The notes below the pieces were generated by a model that was not told where the DNA came from, made no database searches, and saw only the letters and a list, made by a program, of their open reading frames with translations. A program made the position numbers and the translations under genes. A DNA stretch of 64,000 nt from Bin55 sp965199895 (GTDB taxonomy: Bacteria; Pseudomonadota; Gammaproteobacteria; Pseudomonadales; Azotimanducaceae). How positions within the stretch are numbered: the first letter of the stretch is position 1; the number at the start of each line of letters is the position of its first letter. Location of the stretch: the NCBI GenBank assembly GCA_965199895.1, contig CBDATJ010000015.1:186001-250000 (forward strand). The letters are read 5' to 3'. Positions 48,481 through 56,746 of this stretch are shown here, piece after piece.

Positions 48481-49704
48481 TCAAGCAAGCATACGGTGGG
48501 TGGGTGCGCACAACTTTGAAATCGCTACACCGTATGTGCACGCGTTTCTGCAAGGCTCACCACTACAACTAATGCACGCACTACCATCAACAGCCAGGCG
48601 AGCATAAGAATCTCGTGCCATCTCTACGTCTTGGTAGTCAGTTGCATACATTCGAGTGCGTAACACATCAGAGATCTGTACATCGTGTGGACAACTGCTA
48701 GCACAATCGTTACAACCAGGTCGGCACTGAGTAGCACTATTTAATACTAAGTACTGTTGGAGTAGTTGCTTGTCGTAGTGAGATACTTCATCGTCTCCCG
48801 ATGCGTCCAGATATTCATTGATCAATTCTTTGGTAGTCATAGATACCACCAGCGCATCAACGGATGGATCGGACAATACCCAACGAAAAGCAGCTTGGGC
48901 GAAAGTTCCACCTTCAGTTTCAAAGGGACGCATATCGTTCAATCGTGCTCCAGAAAGGGTCTTCATGACTACGGTACCTACATCGTTATCTTTTGCTTTC
49001 TTTAAGAGTCGTGGAAGATCAGGTTGGAGAGCAACAAAGTTCATTCCTCGAGTCATATTGCCGACAAAGGACGGATCTTGACCGAAGTTGTATGCTACCA
49101 GGATGACATCAACCATATCTTCGTCGAGAGAGTATTCCAGACAATCGTTTAAGCGACCTGCATGTCCAGACATACCCACAAACCGAATTTTTCCAGCCTT
49201 TTTCGCTTTTTCTGCAAAATTCTGCCACTCTTCAGACTGCATACGCTTGACATCATTCACAGCGTGATTCATGTAGACATCGACATAGTCCGTTTGGAGT
49301 CGCTCTAGCGATTCGTCTAGCTGCCCCATGATGCGTTCAGTTGACCAGTTGGCTCGCGTTTCTGACTTTGATACAAGGAAGACTTTATCTCGTTTGTCTT
49401 TGATGACGTTACCGATAACAGTTTCGGATTGACCTCCGGTATAGCTGTGAGCCGTGTCAAAGTAGTTGATACCAGAGTCCAGTGCATGACGAACCAAATT
49501 TTCCTCACCACTTCTGAGCCGGCTAGATCCGAAGGATATATCGGAAATTTCCATTCCGGTACGACCCAATTTCTTGTAAGTCTTCACTGAGGGAGTTTCG
49601 ACCGACTTTTCTCCATAAGTGAACTGGCTTGAACCGAAAAATCCTCCAGCTATACCAGCTGCGGAACCCCATTTCAGAACCTTTCTGCGATTAGTTTTTG
49701 TCAT
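48481..49704 (-). CDS. Tat-signal aldo/keto reductase with C-terminal iron-sulfur cysteines
   Basis: A 407-residue exported oxidoreductase. The twin-arginine signal (TNRRKVLKWG, hydrophobic 14-25) leads to an aldo/keto reductase barrel with Asp and Tyr in FDTAHSYTGG, Lys in FLVSKSE and His in YMNHAVND, so the tetrad is complete. The C-terminus has two cysteine groups, CRPGCNDCASSCP and CISCSGEPCRNAC, as in ferredoxin-type [4Fe-4S] sites. It is the first gene of the run leading into larC-larB-larE. It may be a periplasmic redox enzyme; whether it uses the nickel-pincer cofactor is open. Confidence 0.85.
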   Translation of the reverse strand: MTKTNRRKVLKWGSAAGIAGGFFGSSQFTYGEKSVETPSVKTYKKLGRTGMEISDISFGSSRLRSGEENLVRHALDSGINYFDTAHSYTGGQSETVIGNVIKDKRDKVFLVSKSETRANWSTERIMGQLDESLERLQTDYVDVYMNHAVNDVKRMQSEEWQNFAEKAKKAGKIRFVGMSGHAGRLNDCLEYSLDEDMVDVILVAYNFGQDPSFVGNMTRGMNFVALQPDLPRLLKKAKDNDVGTVVMKTLSGARLNDMRPFETEGGTFAQAAFRWVLSDPSVDALVVSMTTKELINEYLDASGDDEVSHYDKQLLQQYLVLNSATQCRPGCNDCASSCPHDVQISDVLRTRMYATDYQDVEMARDSYARLAVDGSACISCSGEPCRNACTYGVAISKLCAPTHRMLA

Positions 49705-49855
49705 ACAGATCTCGGTGGGTTGGTAATTATGAGTGATATCGTAAGCATACTGTTTATTGGGTGATAATGCAATATTACCAAATTTTTGACAAATCTATAG
49801 AGTTCTGTTGAGATAGCTTCAATCTTACTTACCCCAATACCCATTACGATAGGTC

Positions 49856-50653
49856 ATGATCACTTCCACTCGGAACCCGCATGTCAAGTTTGCATTGAAA
49901 TTGCGCGACAAGCGAACGCGTGATGCAGAAGGAATGTTCTTGATTGAAGGGGTTCGTGAACTCGGGCTTGCTCTTGATGCTGATGTAGCAATCACACAAG
50001 TGTTTTTGGAAGAAAAGACACATAAAAATCCCACTACTCAACAAATCGTAAGACGTTTGCGAAAACGGGTGGGTGTTCGACTGACTGAGGTCGATGAACG
50101 AGTTCTAAACACACTGTGCTATCGAGGTTCAACCGCGAAAGTCTTAGCGATTGCAAAGAAATATTCAACAGATCTCGACATCCTTCAAACTCATCCCTGC
50201 CCCTTGTATGTCATTTGCTCTGGACTAGAAAAACCAGGTAATTTAGGAGCTGTTATACGAACTGCAGATTCTGTTGGAGTCACGGGGATCATATTCACTG
50301 ATGTGGTAACCGACATCTTCAACCCCAATGTCATTCGAGCTAGTTTGGGCGCGGTATTTAGCGTCTCGATTGCGACCTCAAATAGCGAGAAAGTCATTAA
50401 GTGGTTGATAGATCGACAGTTGCAACTGATTGCGACTACCCCAGACAGCAAATGCATGTATGTGGAAGTTGATTACACCCGACCGACTGCGATAATCATT
50501 GGCAGCGAAGCTGATGGATTACCCGATCACTGGTTGGAGTGTGCTCATCATCGAGTAGCACTACCTCAGCGAGGTATGGTTGACTCATTAAATGCTTCTG
50601 TGACAGCAACTGCTGTGCTCTTTGAAGCGTGGCGACAAAGAGAGAATCGTTAG
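49856..50653 (+). CDS. TrmH/SpoU-family RNA methyltransferase
   Basis: A 265-residue SPOUT methyltransferase acting on rRNA or tRNA ribose. The N-terminal substrate-binding part (SRNPHVKFALKLRDKRTR-like, FLIEGVREL) precedes the knot: motif 1 KPGNLGAVIRTADSVG, NPNVIRASLGAVF, motif 2 AIIIGSEADGLP and motif 3 MVDSLNASVTATAVLFE. The target nucleotide cannot be assigned from sequence. Convergent with the BTLCP gene, 6 bases apart. Confidence 0.9.
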   Translation: MITSTRNPHVKFALKLRDKRTRDAEGMFLIEGVRELGLALDADVAITQVFLEEKTHKNPTTQQIVRRLRKRVGVRLTEVDERVLNTLCYRGSTAKVLAIAKKYSTDLDILQTHPCPLYVICSGLEKPGNLGAVIRTADSVGVTGIIFTDVVTDIFNPNVIRASLGAVFSVSIATSNSEKVIKWLIDRQLQLIATTPDSKCMYVEVDYTRPTAIIIGSEADGLPDHWLECAHHRVALPQRGMVDSLNASVTATAVLFEAWRQRENR

Positions 50654-50659
50654 CACGAA

Positions 50660-51394
50660 TCATTCGTTTAGTCCGTGATCCCAAATCGAATGTTCGTTGA
50701 TTGAATAGACGAACTTGTAGGAGATAGGTCGAGAGAAATGGATTTTGTTGTCAATGTCCATCAATGCCACTCGATCATCCTCCATATGAACCGCAATCAC
50801 AGCATGATGACTTAGAGCATCATAGTCGTAAACCACCACCACTCGTAGGTTATTGGGATCGAAATCTAGAAGTTTGAGTAGAGCATATTTTGCGGTAGCG
50901 AAGTCTTCACAGTCCCCACCACGACGAAGAAACTCGAATAAAGTTGACCAATGTTGTCGCACCACTACTTTTTTGTCTTCCTTTCGTTGAACAACTCGAG
51001 GATCCCTGGAATACTTACGAACTGTCCGGTTAACGTATTGATTCACCAAGTTCATCTTTTGTATTGGTTCGAGATCTCTTGCACGAGCACGAATCACCAA
51101 TAGCCGAACACTGTGCATGTAGCGCTCACACTTACTTTTGTCTTCGATGCACTCTTCAATCGAGACGAGTTCCTGATTAGTTGCGACAGTAGTTTTCTCC
51201 CAGTCCTCCCATAGCGAAGCCGCGCCAATCAATTCTGAGTCATTGGAGAATGTATATTCGGCATCGAGAACAGAACAACCACACGTTAACCAGAGTAATG
51301 CACCAACGACTAGACACCAAAGTGCAAGTTTGAGGGAATTGACCCTTATCTGCACAATTTCTTTCACTTCAACCTGAGTATAAAAATTCTCCAT
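50660..51394 (-). CDS. Transglutaminase-like cysteine protease (LapG-like, BTLCP)
   Basis: A 244-residue envelope protein. A hydrophobic segment (24-37) ends in LTCGCS, a possible lipobox. The catalytic triad of bacterial transglutaminase-like proteases is visible: C162 (RRGGDCEDFA), H197 (SHHAVIAV) and D213 (LMDIDNK). LapG members cut surface adhesins to release biofilms. No LapD partner or large adhesin is in the window, so the target is unknown. Its start and that of the HIT gene are 22 bases apart and divergent. Confidence 0.8.
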   Translation of the reverse strand: MENFYTQVEVKEIVQIRVNSLKLALWCLVVGALLWLTCGCSVLDAEYTFSNDSELIGAASLWEDWEKTTVATNQELVSIEECIEDKSKCERYMHSVRLLVIRARARDLEPIQKMNLVNQYVNRTVRKYSRDPRVVQRKEDKKVVVRQHWSTLFEFLRRGGDCEDFATAKYALLKLLDFDPNNLRVVVVYDYDALSHHAVIAVHMEDDRVALMDIDNKIHFSRPISYKFVYSINEHSIWDHGLNE

Positions 51395-51416
51395 AGCTGC
51401 AACCGAGAGGATTAAA

Positions 51417-51836
51417 GTGACCTACGACCCGAACAACATATTCGCAAAGATTTTGCGTGGTGATGCACCGGCTCATATCGTGGATCTGGACGAACATAGC
51501 CTCGTCATGATGGACATCATGCCTCAATCTCCCGGTCATGTTCTAGTTATACCCAAAGAGCCAACAGAAGACATATTCAGTATTTCCAAACAAGCTCTTT
51601 CGCACGTGATCCTGCAAACTCGCAGGGTAGCTTGCGCAATCGACAAAGTGTTTAAACCGGATGGTGTCATGATCATGCAGTTGAATCGTGCGGGAGGAGG
51701 GCAAACAGTCTTTCACTTACACTTCCACGTGATTCCCAAATGGCACGTACAGGAAATGGGATTTCATGCTCGACAGATGGAAGATTCAGATGTCCTGGCA
51801 GAACACGCTCTCAAGATTCGTAAAGCCCTTAGTTAG
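51417..51836 (+). CDS. HIT-family nucleotide hydrolase
   Basis: A 139-residue histidine-triad protein. The triad FHLHFHVIP gives the HxHxH signature, and NIFAKILRGDAPAHIV with HVLVIPKEP completes the fold. HIT enzymes remove AMP from aminoacyl adenylates or dinucleotide substrates. Start GTG 51417 behind GAGAGG. It is followed 35 bases later by typA in the same direction. Confidence 0.9.
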   Translation: MTYDPNNIFAKILRGDAPAHIVDLDEHSLVMMDIMPQSPGHVLVIPKEPTEDIFSISKQALSHVILQTRRVACAIDKVFKPDGVMIMQLNRAGGGQTVFHLHFHVIPKWHVQEMGFHARQMEDSDVLAEHALKIRKALS

Positions 51837-51871
51837 AGTTCTCTCTAGTTTTAATTTTCAATTCAAAGTTC

Positions 51872-53665
51872 GTGAAACAAACGAATCTTCGCAATATTGC
51901 AATCGTTGCCCATGTTGATCATGGGAAAACCACATTAGTTGACAGACTGTTACAAGAAACAGTTGAGTCTGAATCTAGGAAACTGCAAGAACGTGCTTTA
52001 GACCACAATGACCTGGAACGAGAACGCGGAATCACGATTCTTTCCAAGACTACGGCTATCGAGTACCAAGGCATCCGTATCAATATCGTCGACACACCCG
52101 GTCATGCGGATTTCGGAGGAGAGGTTGAACGTGTATTGTCCATGGTCGATGCGTTTCTGTTGGTAGTAGACGCTGTAGAAGGTCCGATGCCACAAACTCG
52201 ATTTGTGACTCGAAAGGCATTTAGTGCAGGGTTAACTCCTATTGTGGTGATCAACAAAGTTGATCGTTCTAGTTCACGATTAGATGCAGTACAAGAGGAA
52301 GTCTTCGATTTATTCGATGAATTGGGTGCTTCTGAAGATCAATTAGATTTCACAACGGTGTACACGTCTGCGACCCAAGGGTTGAGTGGATTAGACCCTT
52401 CTCAACTCCAAAACAACATGCAACCACTATTGGATACCGTCGTAGAAAAAGTTCCTAGTCCAGAACTAGTCGATGGGATGTTCCAAATGCAGATCATCAC
52501 ACTTGATTACTCCCCATTTGTTGGTGTGATCGGAATTGGTCGGGTTCAGCGAGGATCCATCTCTGCTAGAGATGATGTTATCGTTATAGATCGAAATGGA
52601 AAGCAGCGTTCCGCGCAAATCTTTGCGATACATGCAAGTCAAGGTTTAGACAAGATCGAGATTCAGACTGCTGAAGCTGGGGATATTGTTTGTATCACTG
52701 GCATCGAAGGCATAACGGTTTCAGAAACTCTTTGCCATCCGAAACATCCTGAACCATTACCTCCACTGGAGATCGATGCGCCAACTTTAACCATGTCTTT
52801 CAGTGTGAATAGCTCACCATTGGTGGGACAATCCGGAAAATTTCTTACGAGTAGGCATCTACGGGCACGCTTGCTGACTGAAGCGCAACACAACGTAGCA
52901 CTTCTAGTGAATGCACCAGAAAACGCAGAGCAAGTTTCAGTTTCAGGTCGAGGTGAATTACATCTAACAATTTTGATTGAAACCATGAGACGAGAGGGTT
53001 TTGAGTTGTCGGTTTCAAGACCAACTGTCATTGTTCGAGAGAAAGACGGTATTACCGAAGAGCCATTTGAAACGGTTGCAGTCGATATCGAATCAAGACA
53101 TCAAGGTGCCGTGATGGATGCTCTTGGTGATAGACGAGGGGAGCTGATCGAAGTCTCCACCCACTCAGATAGTCGAGTAAAGTTAGTTTACATCATTGCT
53201 ACTCGTTTGTTCCTGGGGTTTCGGTCGGAGTTTGCTCGACTCACTTCCGGGACCGGCATCATGTCCTATTCGTCTGCAGGTTATCAACCAGAAATCCAAA
53301 CAGAAGATTCAAAGAGTCAAAAGGGTGCACTCATATCAAATGCAAGCGGAAAAGCTGTTGCTTATGCGTTGTTCAACCTTCAAGAACGTGGTCGATTGTT
53401 GATTGAACCTGGTACTGAGGTTTATCCAGGAATGGTGGTGGGGATAAACAGTCGAGATAACGATTTACTAGTGAATCCTCTTAAGACCAAAAAACTGACC
53501 AATATCAGAGCAGCTGCAACTGACGAGAACATACTACTCACTCCTCCATTGCAGTTAACGCTTGAATCTGCTATAGAACGAGTACGAGCTGATGAGTTAG
53601 TTGAGATTACTCCTGATGCTGTTCGTTTGAGAAAGAAAGTTCTAGGAGGGAGAGAGCGTTTATAG
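51872..53665 (+). CDS. typA: Ribosome-associated GTPase TypA/BipA
   Basis: A 597-residue translational GTPase that aids 50S assembly and stress adaptation. G1 AHVDHGKT is at 13-20, G2 ERERGITILSK, G3 DTPGHADFGGEVERVL and G4 NKVDR. Domains II to V and the TypA-specific C-terminal part (SNASGKAVAYALFNLQERG, EVYPGMVVG) are present. Length is normal. Start GTG 51872 without a strong ribosome site. Confidence 0.95.
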   Translation: MKQTNLRNIAIVAHVDHGKTTLVDRLLQETVESESRKLQERALDHNDLERERGITILSKTTAIEYQGIRINIVDTPGHADFGGEVERVLSMVDAFLLVVDAVEGPMPQTRFVTRKAFSAGLTPIVVINKVDRSSSRLDAVQEEVFDLFDELGASEDQLDFTTVYTSATQGLSGLDPSQLQNNMQPLLDTVVEKVPSPELVDGMFQMQIITLDYSPFVGVIGIGRVQRGSISARDDVIVIDRNGKQRSAQIFAIHASQGLDKIEIQTAEAGDIVCITGIEGITVSETLCHPKHPEPLPPLEIDAPTLTMSFSVNSSPLVGQSGKFLTSRHLRARLLTEAQHNVALLVNAPENAEQVSVSGRGELHLTILIETMRREGFELSVSRPTVIVREKDGITEEPFETVAVDIESRHQGAVMDALGDRRGELIEVSTHSDSRVKLVYIIATRLFLGFRSEFARLTSGTGIMSYSSAGYQPEIQTEDSKSQKGALISNASGKAVAYALFNLQERGRLLIEPGTEVYPGMVVGINSRDNDLLVNPLKTKKLTNIRAAATDENILLTPPLQLTLESAIERVRADELVEITPDAVRLRKKVLGGRERL

Positions 53666-53960
53666 TCTAGGACGCAATACCAGAGAATTTTTTGGTGGAA
53701 ACAATCACCCATCGGATGAGTAGTTCCCTTGTTATCTGAATTTCTACGAAAAGCTGGAATTCTGCTGAGCGTTCTCATTCTGTATCTTGAGTGTTAGTAT
53801 GTGTACATGTGTGTCATACCACACGAGGCAATCAAGAATCACAATGTTTTTCGCGAAGAAAACTTGCTGAGTTGGAGAGTATCCACATGGATTCGAAATT
53901 TCTCAAAGTTATGGCACGAAAATTGCTTGCACAATATTAATTCATCAATAGAAGACTGAA

Positions 53961-54251
53961 ATGATTAATCGAATTCCAGAAGCTGATAGAAAGTTTGGTT
54001 TTGGCTTATTACTGGTGACAGTGGTTGGTGTTGTGCTCGCACTGTTTCTCATTACTGGACTAGCTAGTGTGGTGTTTGCTATCGTCGGCTTCGTAGTCGC
54101 CATCATTACACAGGGAATTGCAGGAATCTTTTCGTTTGTCGTTTTCGGCCCATTTATCTTAGTATGTGGATTTCTGGGACTCTGTTACCTAATTTTCTCT
54201 GTACTCCGAAATCCTTACAGAGACAACAAAAGCGAGAAATATAGGTCATAA
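53961..54251 (+). CDS. Small two-helix membrane protein
   Basis: A 96-residue protein with long hydrophobic stretches (about 14-58 and 62-82) and a charged tail ending DNKSEKYRS. Basic and polar residues at the N-terminus (NRIPEADRK) suggest both ends lie in the cytoplasm. The tail loosely recalls the TDKYKDV tails of two small membrane proteins 0.8-1.1 kb downstream. No family recognised. Confidence 0.55.
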   Translation: MINRIPEADRKFGFGLLLVTVVGVVLALFLITGLASVVFAIVGFVVAIITQGIAGIFSFVVFGPFILVCGFLGLCYLIFSVLRNPYRDNKSEKYRS

Positions 54252-55015
54252 GAATCTATTTCTTTCACTCTTGGCACGATGCAAATCCGCATCGTTCGAG
54301 ACAAGTATGGCAAAATTAATTCCCGACAAAGCAGCCGGGTAGGTATGAGTTCAGCTGCAGCGATTTATGGGATGTGACTGTTAATTCGAGACCATTCCTG
54401 TTCGTCTAATACTTAAGCAGAACAGAGGAAAGACTTTAGTCCCCATAAACTGAGCTATTGGGACTATATTCAAGGATATACGTAACGAATATCGCCGATA
54501 GGATTTAACCTAGTGACCTATTGTGGACGATGCTCGTGGTAGCTCCACGAAGACTCGTCAACGAAGAAACGGCGATGCCTTGAAATGGAAGGACTACTTC
54601 GTCAAGTGGGCCTCCGCTGTAGAACAATATATGAGACAACGGTGAATAGGTATGTCGGTGAATTTCAGATCAGAAGTCATGTGAAATGATTGTGTTGTTA
54701 ATGTATAATGGAAACGAGTTAAGGTAATTCTACAAGGTCAGTTATTCAACTACGGGTAGAGAAACTCGGCTTGGGAGGATCGATCAGAATTGTTCGAGGT
54801 GACGGCTTCGCACAGTTAATCCTCGACTTATCTGGTACGGATATATGGTTTAATGTAACTGACCCTCTTCGTGGAAATAATGTAACTATGATTTCTTCAA
54901 TAAATTTGTTGTGGGTTTTCTAAGGTTGCTGGAAAGACCCTCTATCTTCCCATTGTTTTTTGTATTGATCTAGTGTAAAATTTGTCCTAGTAAGTCTAGC
55001 TTGTGAGGTAACAAA
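54252..55015. other. 0.76 kb without a recognisable gene
   Basis: No motif-bearing open frame or stable RNA was found. The last 120 bases are AT-rich and likely hold the promoter of the small membrane protein–YbjQ operon. Confidence 0.5.
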
Positions 55016-55261
55016 TTGAATGATTCGGTAACCAAAGTATCCACCGGGGTCGGTTTGGGGCTGTTAGCAGTTTTCTTTTTGTGTTACGTAGGAGGTGTCA
55101 TTGCTGTCATCTACTTTGGAATTACGAGTGATGAAGTTCCGTTTTTCGTAAAGCTAATGCTTGGTGGTTTGATATTAGGAGTGGGCATCCTATTCCTTAC
55201 TGTTCTTCGCCAACGGCTGATTGAGTGGAAAACAGACAAATACAAGGATGTAGAACTTTAA
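55016..55261 (+). CDS. Small two-helix membrane protein, operon with YbjQ
   Basis: An 81-residue protein from TTG 55016 with a GAGG site 8 bases before. Two hydrophobic helices (about 11-36 and 44-64) are followed by a charged tail LIEWKTDKYKDVEL. Its stop is 3 bases before the 42-residue gene, which repeats its second helix and tail. No known family; position suggests a membrane partner for the YbjQ-type protein. Confidence 0.65.
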   Translation: MNDSVTKVSTGVGLGLLAVFFLCYVGGVIAVIYFGITSDEVPFFVKLMLGGLILGVGILFLTVLRQRLIEWKTDKYKDVEL

Positions 55262-55387
55262 CGGATGACTGCCAAATTCATAGTGTGGGGCATTTGGGGT
55301 ATCTTGCTAACACTGGGCATTCTGTTTCTCACCGTTCTATTCCAGAGAATCAGAAGTTGGAAAACAGACAAATACAAAGATGTGGAG
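55226..55387 (+). repeat. Imperfect direct repeat, two 30-base copies
   Basis: Copies at 55226-55255 and 55358-55387 both begin TGGAAAACAGACAAATACAA and differ at three positions. They encode the matching WKTDKYKDVE tails of the two neighbouring small membrane proteins, so the repeat reflects partial gene duplication. Confidence 0.75.
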
Positions 55388-55393
55388 AATTAA
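55265..55393 (+). CDS. 42-residue single-helix membrane protein
   Basis: A short frame from ATG 55265 to TAA 55391-55393. It encodes MTAKFIVWG, a hydrophobic helix through LTLGILFLTVLF, and the tail RSWKTDKYKDVEN. The helix and tail copy the second helix and tail of the gene upstream, at both protein and DNA level. It lies 3 bases after that gene and 3 bases before ybjQ, so it is almost certainly translated as part of the operon. Small size makes it easy to miss. Confidence 0.65.
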   Translation: MTAKFIVWGIWGILLTLGILFLTVLFQRIRSWKTDKYKDVEN

Positions 55394-55396
55394 TTC

Positions 55397-55717
55397 ATGA
55401 TTATTAGCACCATAGAGAACATTCCAGGAAAACGGATCGTCAAATCTGTTGGTCTGGTGAGAGGCAACACAGTACGTGCGAGACATGTAGGTCAAGATAT
55501 CATGGCTGGCTTCAAGAACATAGTCGGCGGCGAGATCGCCGAGTATGCAAAGTTAATCGCAGAGAGCCGCGAACAGAGCATTGATCGCATGATTGAACAT
55601 GCGGAATCTTTGGGTGCTAACGCAATCGTTGGAGTACGATTCACTACCTCAGTGATGATGGCGGGTTCTGCAGAATTGCTCTCATTCGGTACTGGGGTCG
55701 TCGTCGAAGACGAGTAA
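55397..55717 (+). CDS. YbjQ/UPF0145 family protein
   Basis: A 106-residue cytoplasmic protein of the YbjQ (UPF0145) family, which forms pentameric rings. Typical stretches are IVKSVGLVRGNTVRARHVGQD (split), SREQSIDRMIEHAESLGANAIVGVRF, and a C-terminal GTGVVVEDE. A metal-binding role has been proposed for the family. It is the last gene of an operon with two small membrane proteins, which could tether it to the membrane. Confidence 0.88.
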   Translation: MIISTIENIPGKRIVKSVGLVRGNTVRARHVGQDIMAGFKNIVGGEIAEYAKLIAESREQSIDRMIEHAESLGANAIVGVRFTTSVMMAGSAELLSFGTGVVVEDE

Positions 55718-55855
55718 CAACCCTTCATCTCTGTGGTTGAGTCAACCGCCTCAACTCTGCTAACATTAGACCATTATCTCGCTACCAACTTGCAGAGTCT
55801 AGAAGTACTCTTTGCTTCCTTAGTCTAAAGTTCCTACAAATAATATCCTATTGTT

Positions 55856-56734
55856 GTGCATACTTCTATCAGTTCCATCTTGCCATGGTCTGTAATTTCA
55901 TTAAGCTTAAGCTGTCTAGTTCTTGTATCGTTAGCCCAAGACGATACGGCCACTGAAGATACATCTAATGTTTTTGATGAAGCAACCCTAAAAGTAGGTG
56001 ACACGTTTTCTGACCCACTATCTTCCGGTGGAGTAGGACCAGAAATGGTATTTCTAGATTCTGGATATTTTGACATGGGTTGTGTTTCAGGAATCGGTTG
56101 CTTCGATAATGAACTTCCTGTACGCAACATTCAAGTACAGCAGTTTGCAATTGGACGCAATGAAGTGACTTTTGACGATTATGCAATCTTTGCTAAAGCT
56201 TCGTTGAAATCTGTACCTGACGACAACCAGTGGGGAGAGGGACAAAATCCTGTGATCAACGTTTCTTGGTACGACGCACGTGCTTACACCAAGTGGCTTT
56301 CAAAACAAACAGGTGCAAACTATCGATTGCCCTCCGAATCAGAATGGGAATATGCTGCTCGTGCAGGAACCGAAACCAGATTCAATTGGGGAGACTCTGT
56401 GATGAATAAGCGAGCTGCCTGTGATGAGTGCAACGATAGTGAAACAGTCTATAGAACAGTCAAAGTACGTAGTTTTGCTGCAAACGCTTGGGAGATATTT
56501 GATGTACACGGTAATGTCGCTGAGTGGACACAAGACTGTTGGAACAACAGTCACCGAAACGCAAACACTGATGGCACAGCAAGAGAGAAAGGTGACTGCA
56601 CGCGACGTGTAGTGCGAGGTGGTAGTTGGATTTTGACTCCAGACTACGTCAAATCAGCCTCACGCAATTACTTTAACGCAGAAAACAAGGTCAGTTTTTT
56701 GGGCTTTCGAGTTGTACGTGACATGCGAGACTAG
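55856..56734 (+). CDS. Exported SUMF1/FGE-like domain protein
   Basis: A 292-residue protein from GTG 55856 with a signal peptide (to about residue 27, SLAQDD). The SUMF1-type fold is clear: PEMVFLDSGYFDMG, FAIGRNEVTFDDYA, NVSWYDARAYTKWLSK, YRLPSESEWEYAARAG, DVHGNVAEWTQD, VVRGGSWILTPDY and LGFRVVRD. Formylglycine-generating enzymes have catalytic cysteines just after GGSW; here they are absent, so it is unlikely to activate sulfatases. Periplasmic binding or structural role possible. Ends 12 bases before uvrB. Confidence 0.83.
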   Translation: MHTSISSILPWSVISLSLSCLVLVSLAQDDTATEDTSNVFDEATLKVGDTFSDPLSSGGVGPEMVFLDSGYFDMGCVSGIGCFDNELPVRNIQVQQFAIGRNEVTFDDYAIFAKASLKSVPDDNQWGEGQNPVINVSWYDARAYTKWLSKQTGANYRLPSESEWEYAARAGTETRFNWGDSVMNKRAACDECNDSETVYRTVKVRSFAANAWEIFDVHGNVAEWTQDCWNNSHRNANTDGTAREKGDCTRRVVRGGSWILTPDYVKSASRNYFNAENKVSFLGFRVVRDMRD

Positions 56735-56746
56735 CGCTCGTATTTG

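Noticed and set aside
47280..48488. Ribosomal frameshift in larC, as seen in some lactobacilli
   Set aside because: Here larC is one continuous frame.
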